The translations under genes were made by a program, and so were the position numbers. Shown one piece after another: positions 33,449-41,478 of a stretch of 64,000 nucleotides of DNA (positions within the stretch are counted from its first letter, which is position 1; each line of letters starts with the position of its first letter). A model generated the notes under the pieces. It saw nothing but the letters and a program-made list of their open reading frames with translations, made no database searches and had not been told where the DNA came from. The stretch lies in contig NC_007925.1 in the NCBI RefSeq assembly GCF_000013745.1, positions 1,736,001-1,800,000 on the forward strand, written 5' to 3'. The stretch comes from Rhodopseudomonas_A palustris_F (GTDB lineage: Bacteria; Pseudomonadota; Alphaproteobacteria; Rhizobiales; Xanthobacteraceae).

Positions 33449-34141
33449 GTGGAGCTTGCGACGCTGACCGAACTGAACGCCGAGCGCGCCGCGCGGCGGC
33501 CGGTCATCGTGGTCACCGACATCAGGAGCGGTGAGCAGCGGTTGGTGAAGGCGGCCGAGATCGCCGCCGATCCGCTGGCTGATGCGCTCAGCAAACAATT
33601 GCGGATGGGCAAGAGCGGCGCCATCGAGGTCGACGGCAAAAAACTGTTCCTCAACGTCCATGCGCCGACCGCCAAGCTGGTCATCGTCGGCGCGGTGCAT
33701 ATCAGCCAGGCTTTGGCGCCGTTGGCGCGCTCGCTCGGCTACGACGTCACCGTGATCGATCCGCGCACCGCCTTTGCCAGCGCCGAACGCTTTCCCGACG
33801 TGCCGTTGGTGGCGGAGTGGCCGGAGGTGGCGCTGCCGCCGCTCAACGTCGATGCTTACACCGCCTTCGTCGCGGTGACGCACGATCCGAAGATCGACGA
33901 TCCGGCGCTGCTGCATGCCTTCGCCCGCGGCTGCTTCTACATCGGCGCATTGGGGTCGCGAAAGACCCACGGCAAACGCGCCGAGCGCTTGAAGGCGCAG
34001 GGCGCCTCCGAGGCCGACATCGCGAAAATTCACGCGCCGATCGGGCTTAGCATCGGCGCGGTGTCGCCGTCGGAAATCGCAGTGGCGATCATGGCGGAGA
34101 TCACCGCGACGTTGCGGCTGCCGAAAGCGAGCGCGTCGTGA
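33449..34141 (+). CDS. XdhC Rossmann-domain protein
   Basis: A 230-residue protein with the C-terminal Rossmann-like half of XdhC. PTAKLVIVGAVHISQALAPL matches the NAD(P)-like binding fold, followed by VTVIDPRTAFASAERF and YIGALGSRKTHGKRAERL; HAPIGLSIGAVSPSEIAVAI is the family tail. It starts at a GTG only two bases after the preceding gene, inferred because the protein body begins there. Its last bases overlap the next gene start (GTGA). With the preceding ORF it should serve cofactor maturation of the molybdenum enzyme. Confidence 0.88.
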   Translation: MELATLTELNAERAARRPVIVVTDIRSGEQRLVKAAEIAADPLADALSKQLRMGKSGAIEVDGKKLFLNVHAPTAKLVIVGAVHISQALAPLARSLGYDVTVIDPRTAFASAERFPDVPLVAEWPEVALPPLNVDAYTAFVAVTHDPKIDDPALLHAFARGCFYIGALGSRKTHGKRAERLKAQGASEADIAKIHAPIGLSIGAVSPSEIAVAIMAEITATLRLPKASAS

Positions 34142-35742
34142 AGTTCGGCCCCGTCGCACCCGTTGACGCGATCGGCGGCGTCACCGTGCACACGCTGCGC
34201 CAAGGCACGCTGGTGTTGAAGAAAGGCACGCTGATCGGCGATGCCGAAGTGGCTGCGCTCACGGCGGCCGGCGTCAAAGACATCGTCGTGGTGCAATTGG
34301 AGCAAGGCGACGTCTCCGAGGACGTCGCCGCGGCCAGCGTCGCGCAGGCGGTGGCGGGCGCAGGCGTCCATGTCGAGCGTGCCGTCACCGGCCGCGCCAA
34401 TCTGTTCGCGGGGCAGGCCGGCGTGCTGGTGGTCGATCGCGATTGTGTCGATCGCATCAACCGGGTCGACGAGGCGATCACTTTCGCCACCTTGCCGGCG
34501 TTCAAGCCGGTGGTCGAGGGCGAGATGATCGCCACCGTGAAGATCATTCCGTTTGGCGTCGCCGGCAGCCTGCGCGATGCCGCGGTGACGGCGGCCGGCG
34601 GTGGCGCGCTGAAGATCGCGTCGTATCGCATCAAGCGGGTCGGCGTGGTGGCGACGCAGCTGCCTGGATTGGCGTCGAAAGTGATCGACAAGACGCTGCG
34701 GGTCACCGCCGAGCGCTTGGCGCCGGCGGGTGCGACCATCATCGCCGAGCGCCGCGTGCCGCACGATCAGGCCGCGCTGGCGGCGGCGATCCGCGAAATG
34801 CTCACGCTCAAAGCCGAGCTGGTGATCGTGTTCGGCGCCTCGGCGATCGCCGACCGCCGCGACGTCATCCCGGCGGCGATCGACCGTATCGGCGGGAGCA
34901 TCGCGCATTTCGGCATGCCGGTCGATCCCGGCAATCTGTTGCTGATCGGACAAGCGCAAGGCGTGCCGGTGCTGGGTGCGCCGGGCTGCGCGCGCTCGCC
35001 GGTGGAGAATGGTTTCGACTGGGTGCTGATGCGGCTGTTGGCCGGTCTTGCTGTGACGCGCGACGACATCACCGGGCTCGGCGTCGGGGGATTGCTGATG
35101 GAGATCGTGACGCGGCCGCAGCCGCGGGTGCCGCTCGACGCCGACGGCAGCCATCAGGTCGCGGCGATCGTGCTGGCCGCTGGCCGCTCGACAAGGATGG
35201 GCGGGCCGAACAAATTATTGGCCGAACTCAACGGCACGCCGCTGGTGCGGATCGTGGTGGACCAGGCGTTGGCCTCCAAAGCCGGCGAGGTGATCGTGGT
35301 CACCGGCCATCAGGCCGACAAGGTCGAAGCCGCGCTTCGCGGGCTCAAGGTGCGTCTGGTGCACAATGCGGATTTCGCGCAAGGTCTTGCCTCCTCGGTG
35401 AAGGCCGGCATCGCCGCCGTGCCGACCGCGGCCGACGGCGCGGTGATTTGCCTCGGCGATATGCCGCTGGTCGATTCCCGGCTGCTGGATCGGCTGATCG
35501 ACGCCTTCGCGCCGGATCGCGGCGCGCTGATCGCGGTGCCGGTCAGCGACGGCCGCCGCGGCAATCCGGTGCTGTGGTCGCGGCGGTTCTTCGCCGAACT
35601 GATGACGCTGGACGGCGACATCGGCGCCCGTCACCTGATCGCCAAGCACAGCGAAGCCGTGGCCGAAGTGACAGTCGACGGCGCCGGCGCGTTCCTCGAC
35701 ATCGACACGCCGCAGGCCTTGGAAGACGCCAGGCGGCAGTGA
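34138..35742 (+). CDS. Fusion of MoeA/MoaB-like domain and MobA/MocA-like nucleotidyltransferase
   Basis: A 534-residue two-domain protein. Residues 1 to about 340 resemble molybdopterin-binding MoeA/MogA-type proteins (IIAERRVPHDQAALAAAIRE, LVIVFGASAIADRRDVIPAA). From about 345 an NTP-transferase domain follows: AAIVLAAGRSTRMGGPNKLL is the classic nucleotide loop, with GDMPLVDSRLLDRL and GNPVLWSRRFFAEL. MocA adds CMP to the molybdenum cofactor, as needed for CO dehydrogenase-type enzymes. The GTG start overlaps the previous stop. A 14-bp tandem repeat begins right at the stop codon. Confidence 0.88.
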   Translation: MKFGPVAPVDAIGGVTVHTLRQGTLVLKKGTLIGDAEVAALTAAGVKDIVVVQLEQGDVSEDVAAASVAQAVAGAGVHVERAVTGRANLFAGQAGVLVVDRDCVDRINRVDEAITFATLPAFKPVVEGEMIATVKIIPFGVAGSLRDAAVTAAGGGALKIASYRIKRVGVVATQLPGLASKVIDKTLRVTAERLAPAGATIIAERRVPHDQAALAAAIREMLTLKAELVIVFGASAIADRRDVIPAAIDRIGGSIAHFGMPVDPGNLLLIGQAQGVPVLGAPGCARSPVENGFDWVLMRLLAGLAVTRDDITGLGVGGLLMEIVTRPQPRVPLDADGSHQVAAIVLAAGRSTRMGGPNKLLAELNGTPLVRIVVDQALASKAGEVIVVTGHQADKVEAALRGLKVRLVHNADFAQGLASSVKAGIAAVPTAADGAVICLGDMPLVDSRLLDRLIDAFAPDRGALIAVPVSDGRRGNPVLWSRRFFAELMTLDGDIGARHLIAKHSEAVAEVTVDGAGAFLDIDTPQALEDARRQ

Positions 35743-35810
35743 GTCGAACTGAGCGAGTCGAACTGAGCGAGTCGAACTGAGTGAGTCGAACTCAGTGAAT
35801 CGAACTCAGT
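35741..35810. repeat. Five tandem copies of a 14-bp unit
   Basis: Units of the form GAGTCGAACTGAGC at 35741, 35755, 35769, 35783 and 35797, drifting gradually (first two identical, later ones with T or C changes). The first copy overlaps the stop codon of the preceding gene. There are no spacers, so this is not a CRISPR. Confidence 0.9.
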
Positions 35811-35870
35811 GAGGCATCAACGCGCCGTGCGGCTCAGCGCAGTACGGCGCGCGACGCAACCGCGACGATG

Positions 35871-36377
35871 TTATTTCTTGGTATTGGAAAGCTTCTCGCT
35901 GCCGGTCGCTGAAATTTTCGCGGCGTCAGCGCTCCCGGAAAACAGCTTCGCCTTGTCGCCGCTCGAAAAGGTGAAGGTGTCGGCGCCGGCGCTGATGCCG
36001 TTCCAAGCCACCGGCTCGGCCAGCGACAGCAGCCAAAGCCCCTGGAATCCCGCGTTACTGTTCAACTGCCCGGTCCAGACCGTGGTTGAACTGCAGCCGG
36101 CGAAATTGACCGAAAAGCTGATCGCGGAGCCGGTGTTGCCGGCCGCGAGCCAGCCGGCCGCCGCCTGCGGCTTGCCGTCGTCGCAACTGCCGGCGGCTTT
36201 GTTGGTATAGGTGCCGGTAATTGCGCCGTTGCTTTGATTGTAAGTGGTGATCGCGAGAACCGAGCCGTACTGATTGGTCCAGGTCCAACTGACTTGCGCC
36301 TGCGCTGCAGCGGACAACGTCAACCAACAGCTTGCGAATGCGATCAGTCCGAGAAACGTCTTGACGATACGGAGCAT
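35871..36377 (-). CDS. Bradavidin-like avidin
   Basis: A 168-residue secreted biotin-binding protein of the avidin family. A signal peptide (about 1-27, ending AAAQA) precedes the barrel starting QVSWTWTNQYGS. Streptavidin's biotin contacts are matched: Asn35, Ser39, Tyr57, Asn59, Trp76, Ser/Thr in CSSTTVW (95-101), Trp101, Trp115, Trp125 and Asp133. Cys65 and Cys95 could form the disulfide known from bradavidin. The C-terminus is GSEKLSNTKK, identical as I recall to bradavidin's 'Brad-tag', which folds back as an intrinsic ligand in the neighbouring subunit. The gene is convergent with the molybdenum cluster, with no biotin gene nearby. Confidence 0.95.
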   Translation of the reverse strand: MLRIVKTFLGLIAFASCWLTLSAAAQAQVSWTWTNQYGSVLAITTYNQSNGAITGTYTNKAAGSCDDGKPQAAAGWLAAGNTGSAISFSVNFAGCSSTTVWTGQLNSNAGFQGLWLLSLAEPVAWNGISAGADTFTFSSGDKAKLFSGSADAAKISATGSEKLSNTKK

Positions 36378-36723
36378 GGCAAAACTCCATCGTTGCTGGT
36401 CTGGCGACCTATAATGACTACTGATAATAAGCTACCCATAATATATATCCACCATCGTTGCAACTATCTCGTGCGCTTTCTTTCCGTTTCGACGCTGGAA
36501 TGCGCTGCGCCTGGTCATCATGGGTGTCGACCTTGGCTTCGCGCAGCCGGGCCGGCTGCGATGGCAGATGCGGGACCATCTGGCAGACGCCTTGGAGCCA
36601 TTCCGGGTGGTGAAGTGACAGCTATTTGACAACAACGGCATCCGCGGCCGTCGGCCGTTGTTCACCAAGTTGAAACGACCATTCCCTAGATTCCCCGGAG
36701 GCTAGCCTTCGGGGGAGGGGACG
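36378..36723. other. Intergenic region with a possible decayed gene end
   Basis: No intact gene. In one plus-strand frame ending at a TGA at 36616-36618, a protein-like stretch reads LRLVIMGVDLGFAQPGRLRW and continues to FRVVK before the stop, somewhat like the end of a small nucleotidyltransferase. It has no start or upstream domain, so it would be a remnant. The region is also the divergent promoter zone for the avidin and the DUF4189 gene, with A/T-rich sequence at 36410-36470. Confidence 0.35.
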
Positions 36724-37110
36724 ATGACGTTTTTTGACGCCGCGCGCGGGGGCGCGCTTTTGGGTGTTGTGGCGCTGCTGATCGCGCAGCTGATGCTGGT
36801 CACGCCGGCGCCGGCCGCGGGCGCATTTGCCGTCGGCAAATGCGGCGCCTATGGCCAGGCCTTCGACTATCCCGTGGAGGCCGCAGCGATCGCCGCCGCG
36901 CGCAAGCAATGCAAGGGAGATTGCACCACGTTGACCATGAGACGTGCCTGCGCCGCGCTGTCGATCGATTTGAAGAATCCCTGCGGCGCCCATGGCTACG
37001 CCGTGAAGCCGAAGATTTCATCCTCGCTCAACGAGGCCACCCGCAAATGCTACGAATTCGGCGGCAAGGAATGCGTGATCCGCGCTTGGGCCTGCGACGC
37101 CAAGGGGTGA
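36724..37110 (+). CDS. DUF4189-family exported protein
   Basis: A 128-residue protein. The first 33 residues form a hydrophobic signal or anchor segment (LLGVVALLIAQLMLVTPAPA). The mature part has AFAVGKCGAYGQAFDYPVEA and EAAAIAAARKQCKGDCTTLT, characteristic of the DUF4189 fold. Several cysteines are likely to pair in the periplasm. The function of the family is not known. A GGGGAGGGGA ribosome binding site precedes the start. It is followed after 32 bases by a DUF2000 gene on the same strand. Confidence 0.75.
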   Translation: MTFFDAARGGALLGVVALLIAQLMLVTPAPAAGAFAVGKCGAYGQAFDYPVEAAAIAAARKQCKGDCTTLTMRRACAALSIDLKNPCGAHGYAVKPKISSSLNEATRKCYEFGGKECVIRAWACDAKG

Positions 37111-37142
37111 CAGCGGCGGGCGGTCGCGGCTAATCTTGGATC

Positions 37143-37553
37143 ATGCAGTTCGATACCAAGATTGCGGTGGTGATCCGCACCGACCTCGAAGCTTGGCAAA
37201 AGCTCAATGTCGCCGCCTTCCTGACCAGCGGCATTGCCGCGGCGTTTCCGGAATGTGTCGGCGAGCCATACCAGGACGGGTCCGACACGCCGTATCTGGC
37301 GCTGATCGGACAGCCGATCCTGATTTATGGCGGCGAGCGACCTGCGTTAACTCGGGCCCTGGAGCGCGCGTTGGCGCGCGGCGTCACGCCTGCGATCTAC
37401 ACCGAAGACATGTTCAACACCACGCACGATGAAGCCAATCGGGCGGCTGTGCGCGCGGTGGCGCGCGGCGATCTCAACCTGGTCGGCCTCGCCATGCGCG
37501 CCGACCGCAAGGTGATCGACAAGATCGTCGACGGGCTGAAGTTTCACAAATAG
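37143..37553 (+). CDS. DUF2000-family protein
   Basis: A 136-residue cytoplasmic protein starting MQFDTKIAVVIRTDLEAWQK, with LNVAAFLTSGIAAAFPECVG, PILIYGGERPALTRALERAL, and AIYTEDMFNTTHDEANRAAV. These are the repeated patterns of DUF2000, a family with a small alpha/beta fold whose biochemical role is unknown; structural relatives resemble peptidyl-tRNA hydrolase II. No signal peptide. It is followed by a convergent small membrane protein gene 15 bases away. Confidence 0.8.
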   Translation: MQFDTKIAVVIRTDLEAWQKLNVAAFLTSGIAAAFPECVGEPYQDGSDTPYLALIGQPILIYGGERPALTRALERALARGVTPAIYTEDMFNTTHDEANRAAVRAVARGDLNLVGLAMRADRKVIDKIVDGLKFHK

Positions 37554-37568
37554 CCAGCGGCCGATGTT

Positions 37569-37748
37569 CTACTCCGGCAGCGGTTTGGACTTCTGCTGCA
37601 GATCCTCGGCGCGATAGCCTTCCTTGGTGGCGATGTCGGTCTGGCGTTTCTCGGTCGGGGTGCGGCCGCGCGCCCGCATCAGCCCGTAGGCCAGCGCGCC
37701 GCCCAAAATGACGATCGCAATTCCCCAAATCCATTCCGGTGATGGCAT
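37569..37748 (-). CDS. Small membrane protein, 59 residues
   Basis: The ATG at 37748 follows GGGAGAGCGCG. The product begins MPSPEWIWGIAIVILGGALA, a single membrane helix with a GLMRARGR positive edge, and then a charged tail rich in Lys, Glu and Gln (TPTEKRQTDIATKEGYRAED). Coding is supported by the good start signal and the coherent anchor-plus-soluble-tail layout. No family can be named; similar short proteins are common in this group. Confidence 0.65.
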   Translation of the reverse strand: MPSPEWIWGIAIVILGGALAYGLMRARGRTPTEKRQTDIATKEGYRAEDLQQKSKPLPE

Positions 37749-37911
37749 CGCGCTCTCCCTCGGCCATGATGGCTCGTTGGCCTAATGCAGGGCGGCGTCG
37801 GGCGTTCCCGTTCGGCGGGTGGAACCACCGCCTCGATCGACAATCTCTGCGCGGTCGATCGTCCGACGGAAGTCATGTTCGATAGCAATCTCGCGGTCGG
37901 CTTGGTCGGGA

Positions 37912-38670
37912 TTATTGCCGGAGCAACATGCCGATCCGGCCATAGCCGCCGCGGCGTGCAAAGCCGTCTTCCAGATAACCCGCGGCGGCGGACCATTCCA
38001 AGCCTTCGACGCGCAACCCGGTGACATGCAGGCCAACGCGATATTGCGTGCTGTAATGGTCGCTGAACGCGGAGGCTTCCGGGCCGATCCAGGCCTGGTC
38101 GAGCAGCCGCCAGCCTGCCGCGACGCGTCCGCCATAGCCGTTGCCGTTGCCGTGCGCCGTCAAGGTGAGCGAGGTGGCCAGCAGCAGTTCCGGCGTCGGC
38201 TGCCACCAGGTCTCGGCGGCAGCCTGCAGCCCGAGCCTGGTGCCGCGCAACTGATCGAACGGCGAGGTCGGATCGGCATTCTCCAGCTCCGGGCCGGCCA
38301 TCAGCTTCACTTCGAACCCGCCGCGCTTGAAGCGGACGCCGCCGAGCAGCGCGCCGCGGAAGATGATGGTGCTGGTGGCGCCATAGCGTTCGAAATTACG
38401 CGACAGCAACAACCGGGCAAACACGCCGTCATTGTGGAGGCCCGCCGGCGCCCAATGCAGGCCGGCATAATTCGCGACGCTGGCGTGCCACAGGTCGACG
38501 CCGGCGAACAGCAGGAATTGCTCGGGCCGGCTGCCGCCGCTCAGCGGGTCGGCGATCGGCGCATCGATCGCGGCTTCCTGCGCGGCCACGCCGCCGGCGC
38601 TGCTGCCAATCACGACCGCAGCCACGACGCCCAGCAGCCCTACGCCGACGCCACGCAACGCACGCCCCAC
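37912..38670 (-). CDS. bcsS: BcsS-like cellulose biosynthesis outer-membrane protein
   Basis: A 252-residue protein with a signal peptide (MGRALRGVGVGLLGVVAAVV, cleavage near VAAQ). Then comes a series of amphipathic beta strands: FLLFAGVDLWHASVANYAGL, GVFARLLLSRNFERYGATST, GLHVTGLRVEGLEWSAAAGY. The pattern matches BcsS, a beta-barrel-like accessory protein found near alphaproteobacterial cellulose synthesis genes. No bcsA or bcsB gene is in this window, so it is either detached from that locus or does something else. An outer-membrane location is inferred from the strand pattern. Confidence 0.72.
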   Translation of the reverse strand: MGRALRGVGVGLLGVVAAVVIGSSAGGVAAQEAAIDAPIADPLSGGSRPEQFLLFAGVDLWHASVANYAGLHWAPAGLHNDGVFARLLLSRNFERYGATSTIIFRGALLGGVRFKRGGFEVKLMAGPELENADPTSPFDQLRGTRLGLQAAAETWWQPTPELLLATSLTLTAHGNGNGYGGRVAAGWRLLDQAWIGPEASAFSDHYSTQYRVGLHVTGLRVEGLEWSAAAGYLEDGFARRGGYGRIGMLLRQ

Positions 38671-38768
38671 TCAAATCAGTCGACCCCACTTCCAATTGCA
38701 ATTAGAGCGTGTAGTGCGGCGGGCGTCCAGCCACGGGACGTGAACGATCGGCGAACGTTGCGAAAGAT

Positions 38769-39233
38769 TCAGAGCTGCGACGGCAGCAGGTTCTGCACCG
38801 TGACACCATCGCGCTGCACGATCCGCTCCGCGATCCATTGCCGGTGGCACTGGCGGTGGTCGCGCTCGTAGCACAGGATGCAGACCGGACCGGATTTCCC
38901 CACCAGCGAGGCCAGTTCGTCGAGTTGCTCCTTGGCCTGCGGCGTGGCCAGATGCGCGGAGTAGATCGCATGCAGCGCTTCGAACCGGCCGCTGCGTGCA
39001 GCCTGCCGGCCGTCCTTCGGCGTGCCGAGGTCGCGCAGGTGCAGATAACCGATGCCGCGCTCATTGAGCCCGGCGGCAAGTTGCCGCTTCGAAAACCCCG
39101 GGCGGCGCGACGCTGCGACGGCGCGGACGTCCACCAACAGCTTGACGCCGGCCTGCTGCAATTCGTCGAGCACCGCCTGCGCCGGGGTCTGCTCGTAGCC
39201 GATGGTGAACAACGGTTTGCCGGCTTTGGCCAT
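38769..39233 (-). CDS. DUF488-family protein
   Basis: A 154-residue protein starting MAKAGKPLFTIGYEQTPAQA. LLVDVRAVAASRRPGFSKRQ and CILCYERDHRQCHRQWIAER are the two hallmark stretches of DUF488, in which arginine, cysteine and histidine residues are conserved. Its function is unknown; a nuclease or DNA repair role has been proposed for some members, without proof. It lies 30 bases downstream of a DUF72 gene on the same strand, a pairing also seen elsewhere, which suggests linked roles. Confidence 0.85.
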   Translation of the reverse strand: MAKAGKPLFTIGYEQTPAQAVLDELQQAGVKLLVDVRAVAASRRPGFSKRQLAAGLNERGIGYLHLRDLGTPKDGRQAARSGRFEALHAIYSAHLATPQAKEQLDELASLVGKSGPVCILCYERDHRQCHRQWIAERIVQRDGVTVQNLLPSQL

Positions 39234-39263
39234 GCGATGCCCCGAGCTTCGTTGGCCGGCAGG

Positions 39264-40058
39264 TCAGGTCACGCGCTTGATCAAGGCCATCGCCGCCGCC
39301 GGCGCGCGCAGCTTGGCCTCGTGGATCACATAGGCGAACACGTCGCGCGGCTGCTTTTTCGGCTTGGTCTTGTCGACGCGCGGCAGATCGGCGGGTTCGC
39401 CGCCCTTGGCCCACATTTGCAGCCGCTCGCCCCAGGCGTCGAGCGCCTTCGGCGGATAGCCGGTCTTCACCGTCTCCTGGCCTTTCTGCAGCCGGGCATA
39501 GACGAAGTCGCCGGTCAAGTCGGCTATCGCCGGATAAGTCGCATGTTCCGAGAACACCACCGGAACGCCGTGTTGCCGCAGCAGCGCGATGAACTCCGGC
39601 ACGCAGAAGCTGTCGTGCCGGACCTCCACCACATGGCGCAGCGCGCGGCCTTCCAGGTGCCGCGGCAACAGATCGAGGAATCGGGCGAAATCCCCGGCGT
39701 CGAATTTCTTGGTCGGCGCGAATTGCCACAGCACCGGGCCGAGCCGGTCGCCGAGTTCGAGCACCCCGGAGCGGTAGAATCGGTCGATGCTGTCGCTGGC
39801 CTCGGCCAGCACCTTGCGGTTGGTGACGAAGCGCGGCCCCTTCAGCGAAAATACGAAACCGTCGGGCACCGCGCTGGCCCATTTGCGGAAGCTTTCTGGC
39901 TTCTGCGAGCCGTAGAAGGTTCCGTTGATTTCGATCGAGGTCAGCTGCGAGGCGGCGTAGCCGAGTTCCTTCGCCTGTGGCAGCTTCTCGGGATAAAATA
40001 CCCCGCGCCACGGCGCGAAGGTCCAACCCCCGATGCCGATGTGGATTTTGCCTGCCAT
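39264..40058 (-). CDS. DUF72-family TIM-barrel protein
   Basis: A 264-residue protein starting MAGKIHIGIGGWTFAPWRGV. YAASQLTSIEINGTFYGSQK, FVFSLKGPRFVTNRKVLAEA and LGPVLWQFAPTKKFDAGDFA are conserved DUF72 (YecE) motifs; the fold is a TIM barrel resembling sugar isomerases. No reaction has been established for the family. It precedes the DUF488 gene on the same strand. A stretch rich in Lys and Pro (DKTKPKKQPRDVFAYV) lies near the C-terminus. Confidence 0.88.
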   Translation of the reverse strand: MAGKIHIGIGGWTFAPWRGVFYPEKLPQAKELGYAASQLTSIEINGTFYGSQKPESFRKWASAVPDGFVFSLKGPRFVTNRKVLAEASDSIDRFYRSGVLELGDRLGPVLWQFAPTKKFDAGDFARFLDLLPRHLEGRALRHVVEVRHDSFCVPEFIALLRQHGVPVVFSEHATYPAIADLTGDFVYARLQKGQETVKTGYPPKALDAWGERLQMWAKGGEPADLPRVDKTKPKKQPRDVFAYVIHEAKLRAPAAAMALIKRVT

Positions 40059-40337
40059 CGTGTTGCCCCTTGCGCAATCGCCTGACCGCCCCCATCTAGC
40101 ATTTAACGGCGACGTCGATGCTTCCCAGCATCCGGCGCTGGAACGACCACAGAATAATCAGGGAGCGCCGGATGTACGCGCACCTGTTGTTCGTGGTCGT
40201 TAGCATTTTAAGGCCGATTTTATCGGCGCCTGCGGGTCCGACCACCCGATTCCCCCAACATCCCCTGCGCAAGATCTAATCCGGCAACTCTGTGGCCGCC
40301 TTGGCATCGTCCGGCGCCACAGATATATGCTGGCGCC

Positions 40338-41471
40338 ATGAATGAAACCGTCAGACCGAGCAGCATGACCCCGCCGCACACCCAAGGTCCGCTGCAGTTG
40401 TCCGTCATCGTGCCCACTTTCAACGAGCGCGACAATGTGACCCCGCTGTTTCAGCGGCTGCAGATTGCCTTGTCCGGGATCGCCTGGGAGGCGGTGTTCG
40501 TCGACGACAACTCGCCCGACGGCACCAGCGACGTGGTGCGCGGGTTGGCCAGCGGCGATTCCCGGGCGCGTTGCATCCGCCGGATCGGCCGACGCGGGCT
40601 GTCCGGCGCCTGTATCGAGGGCATCCTGGCGTCCAGCGCGCCCTATGTGGCGGTGATCGACGCCGACCTGCAGCACGACGAGACCCAACTGGCGAAGATG
40701 CTCGGGCTGCTGCAGGCGGGCCAAGCCGATCTGGTGATCGGCAGCCGCTATATCGAAGGCGGCAGCGCCGACAGTTTCAACAAACATCGCGCCGGCGCCA
40801 GCGCGTTGGCGACCGAGGTGGCCAAGCGCGTGCTGCGGATCGACGTCGCCGATCCGATGAGCGGTTTCTTCATGATCCGGCGCGAGCGCTTCGAGCAATT
40901 GGCGCCGCAATTGTCGACCCAGGGCTTCAAGATCCTGCTCGACGTCATCGCCACCGCGCACGGCGCGCTGCGCATTGTGGAAATTCCCTATACCTTTGCC
41001 ACCCGCCTGCATGGCGAGAGCAAGCTCGACTCCATGGTGATGCTGGATTTCCTCGGCCTGGTGTTGGCGAAATTCACCAACGACATCGTCTCGCTGCGCT
41101 TCCTGTTGTTCGCGATGGTCGGCTCGATCGGCCTGTTGGTGCATTTCGCCGGGCTGTACGTCGTGCTCGAACTGCTGGACGTGCCGTTCGCCGAGGCACA
41201 GGGCATCGCCGCGCTGCTCGCCATGACCAGCAACTTCCTGCTCAACAATTTCCTGACCTATCGCGACCAGCGGCTGAAGGGCGCGCGCATCCTGCGCGGG
41301 CTGTTGCTGTTCTATCTGGTGTGCAGCGTCGGCCTGCTCGCCAATGTCGGCGTCGCCTTCTCGGTCTACAACCAGCAGCCGATCTGGTGGCTGGCGGGGG
41401 CGGCCGGCGCGCTGATGGGCGTGGTGTGGAACTACGCGATGTCCGGGCTGTTCGTCTGGCGAAAGCGATGA
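40338..41471 (+). CDS. GT2 glycosyltransferase with GtrA-like membrane domain
   Basis: A 377-residue membrane enzyme. The N-terminal GT-A domain resembles dolichol/polyprenyl-phosphate mannose synthases: LSVIVPTFNERDNV, VDDNSPDGT (55-63) and VIDADLQHDE, with the metal-binding Asp residues, plus DVADPMSGFFMIRRERFEQL. From about residue 235, four hydrophobic helices form a GtrA-like domain (FLLFAMVGSIGLLVHFAGLY). Such enzymes transfer a sugar from a nucleotide donor to undecaprenyl phosphate and may help flip it. A GT39-type gene follows after seven bases, which would use such a lipid-linked sugar. Confidence 0.9.
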   Translation: MNETVRPSSMTPPHTQGPLQLSVIVPTFNERDNVTPLFQRLQIALSGIAWEAVFVDDNSPDGTSDVVRGLASGDSRARCIRRIGRRGLSGACIEGILASSAPYVAVIDADLQHDETQLAKMLGLLQAGQADLVIGSRYIEGGSADSFNKHRAGASALATEVAKRVLRIDVADPMSGFFMIRRERFEQLAPQLSTQGFKILLDVIATAHGALRIVEIPYTFATRLHGESKLDSMVMLDFLGLVLAKFTNDIVSLRFLLFAMVGSIGLLVHFAGLYVVLELLDVPFAEAQGIAALLAMTSNFLLNNFLTYRDQRLKGARILRGLLLFYLVCSVGLLANVGVAFSVYNQQPIWWLAGAAGALMGVVWNYAMSGLFVWRKR

Positions 41472-41478
41472 CCCGGCG

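Noticed and set aside
35741..35810. CRISPR-like array
   Set aside because: The 14-bp units are directly adjacent without spacers and drift in sequence; it is a simple tandem repeat.
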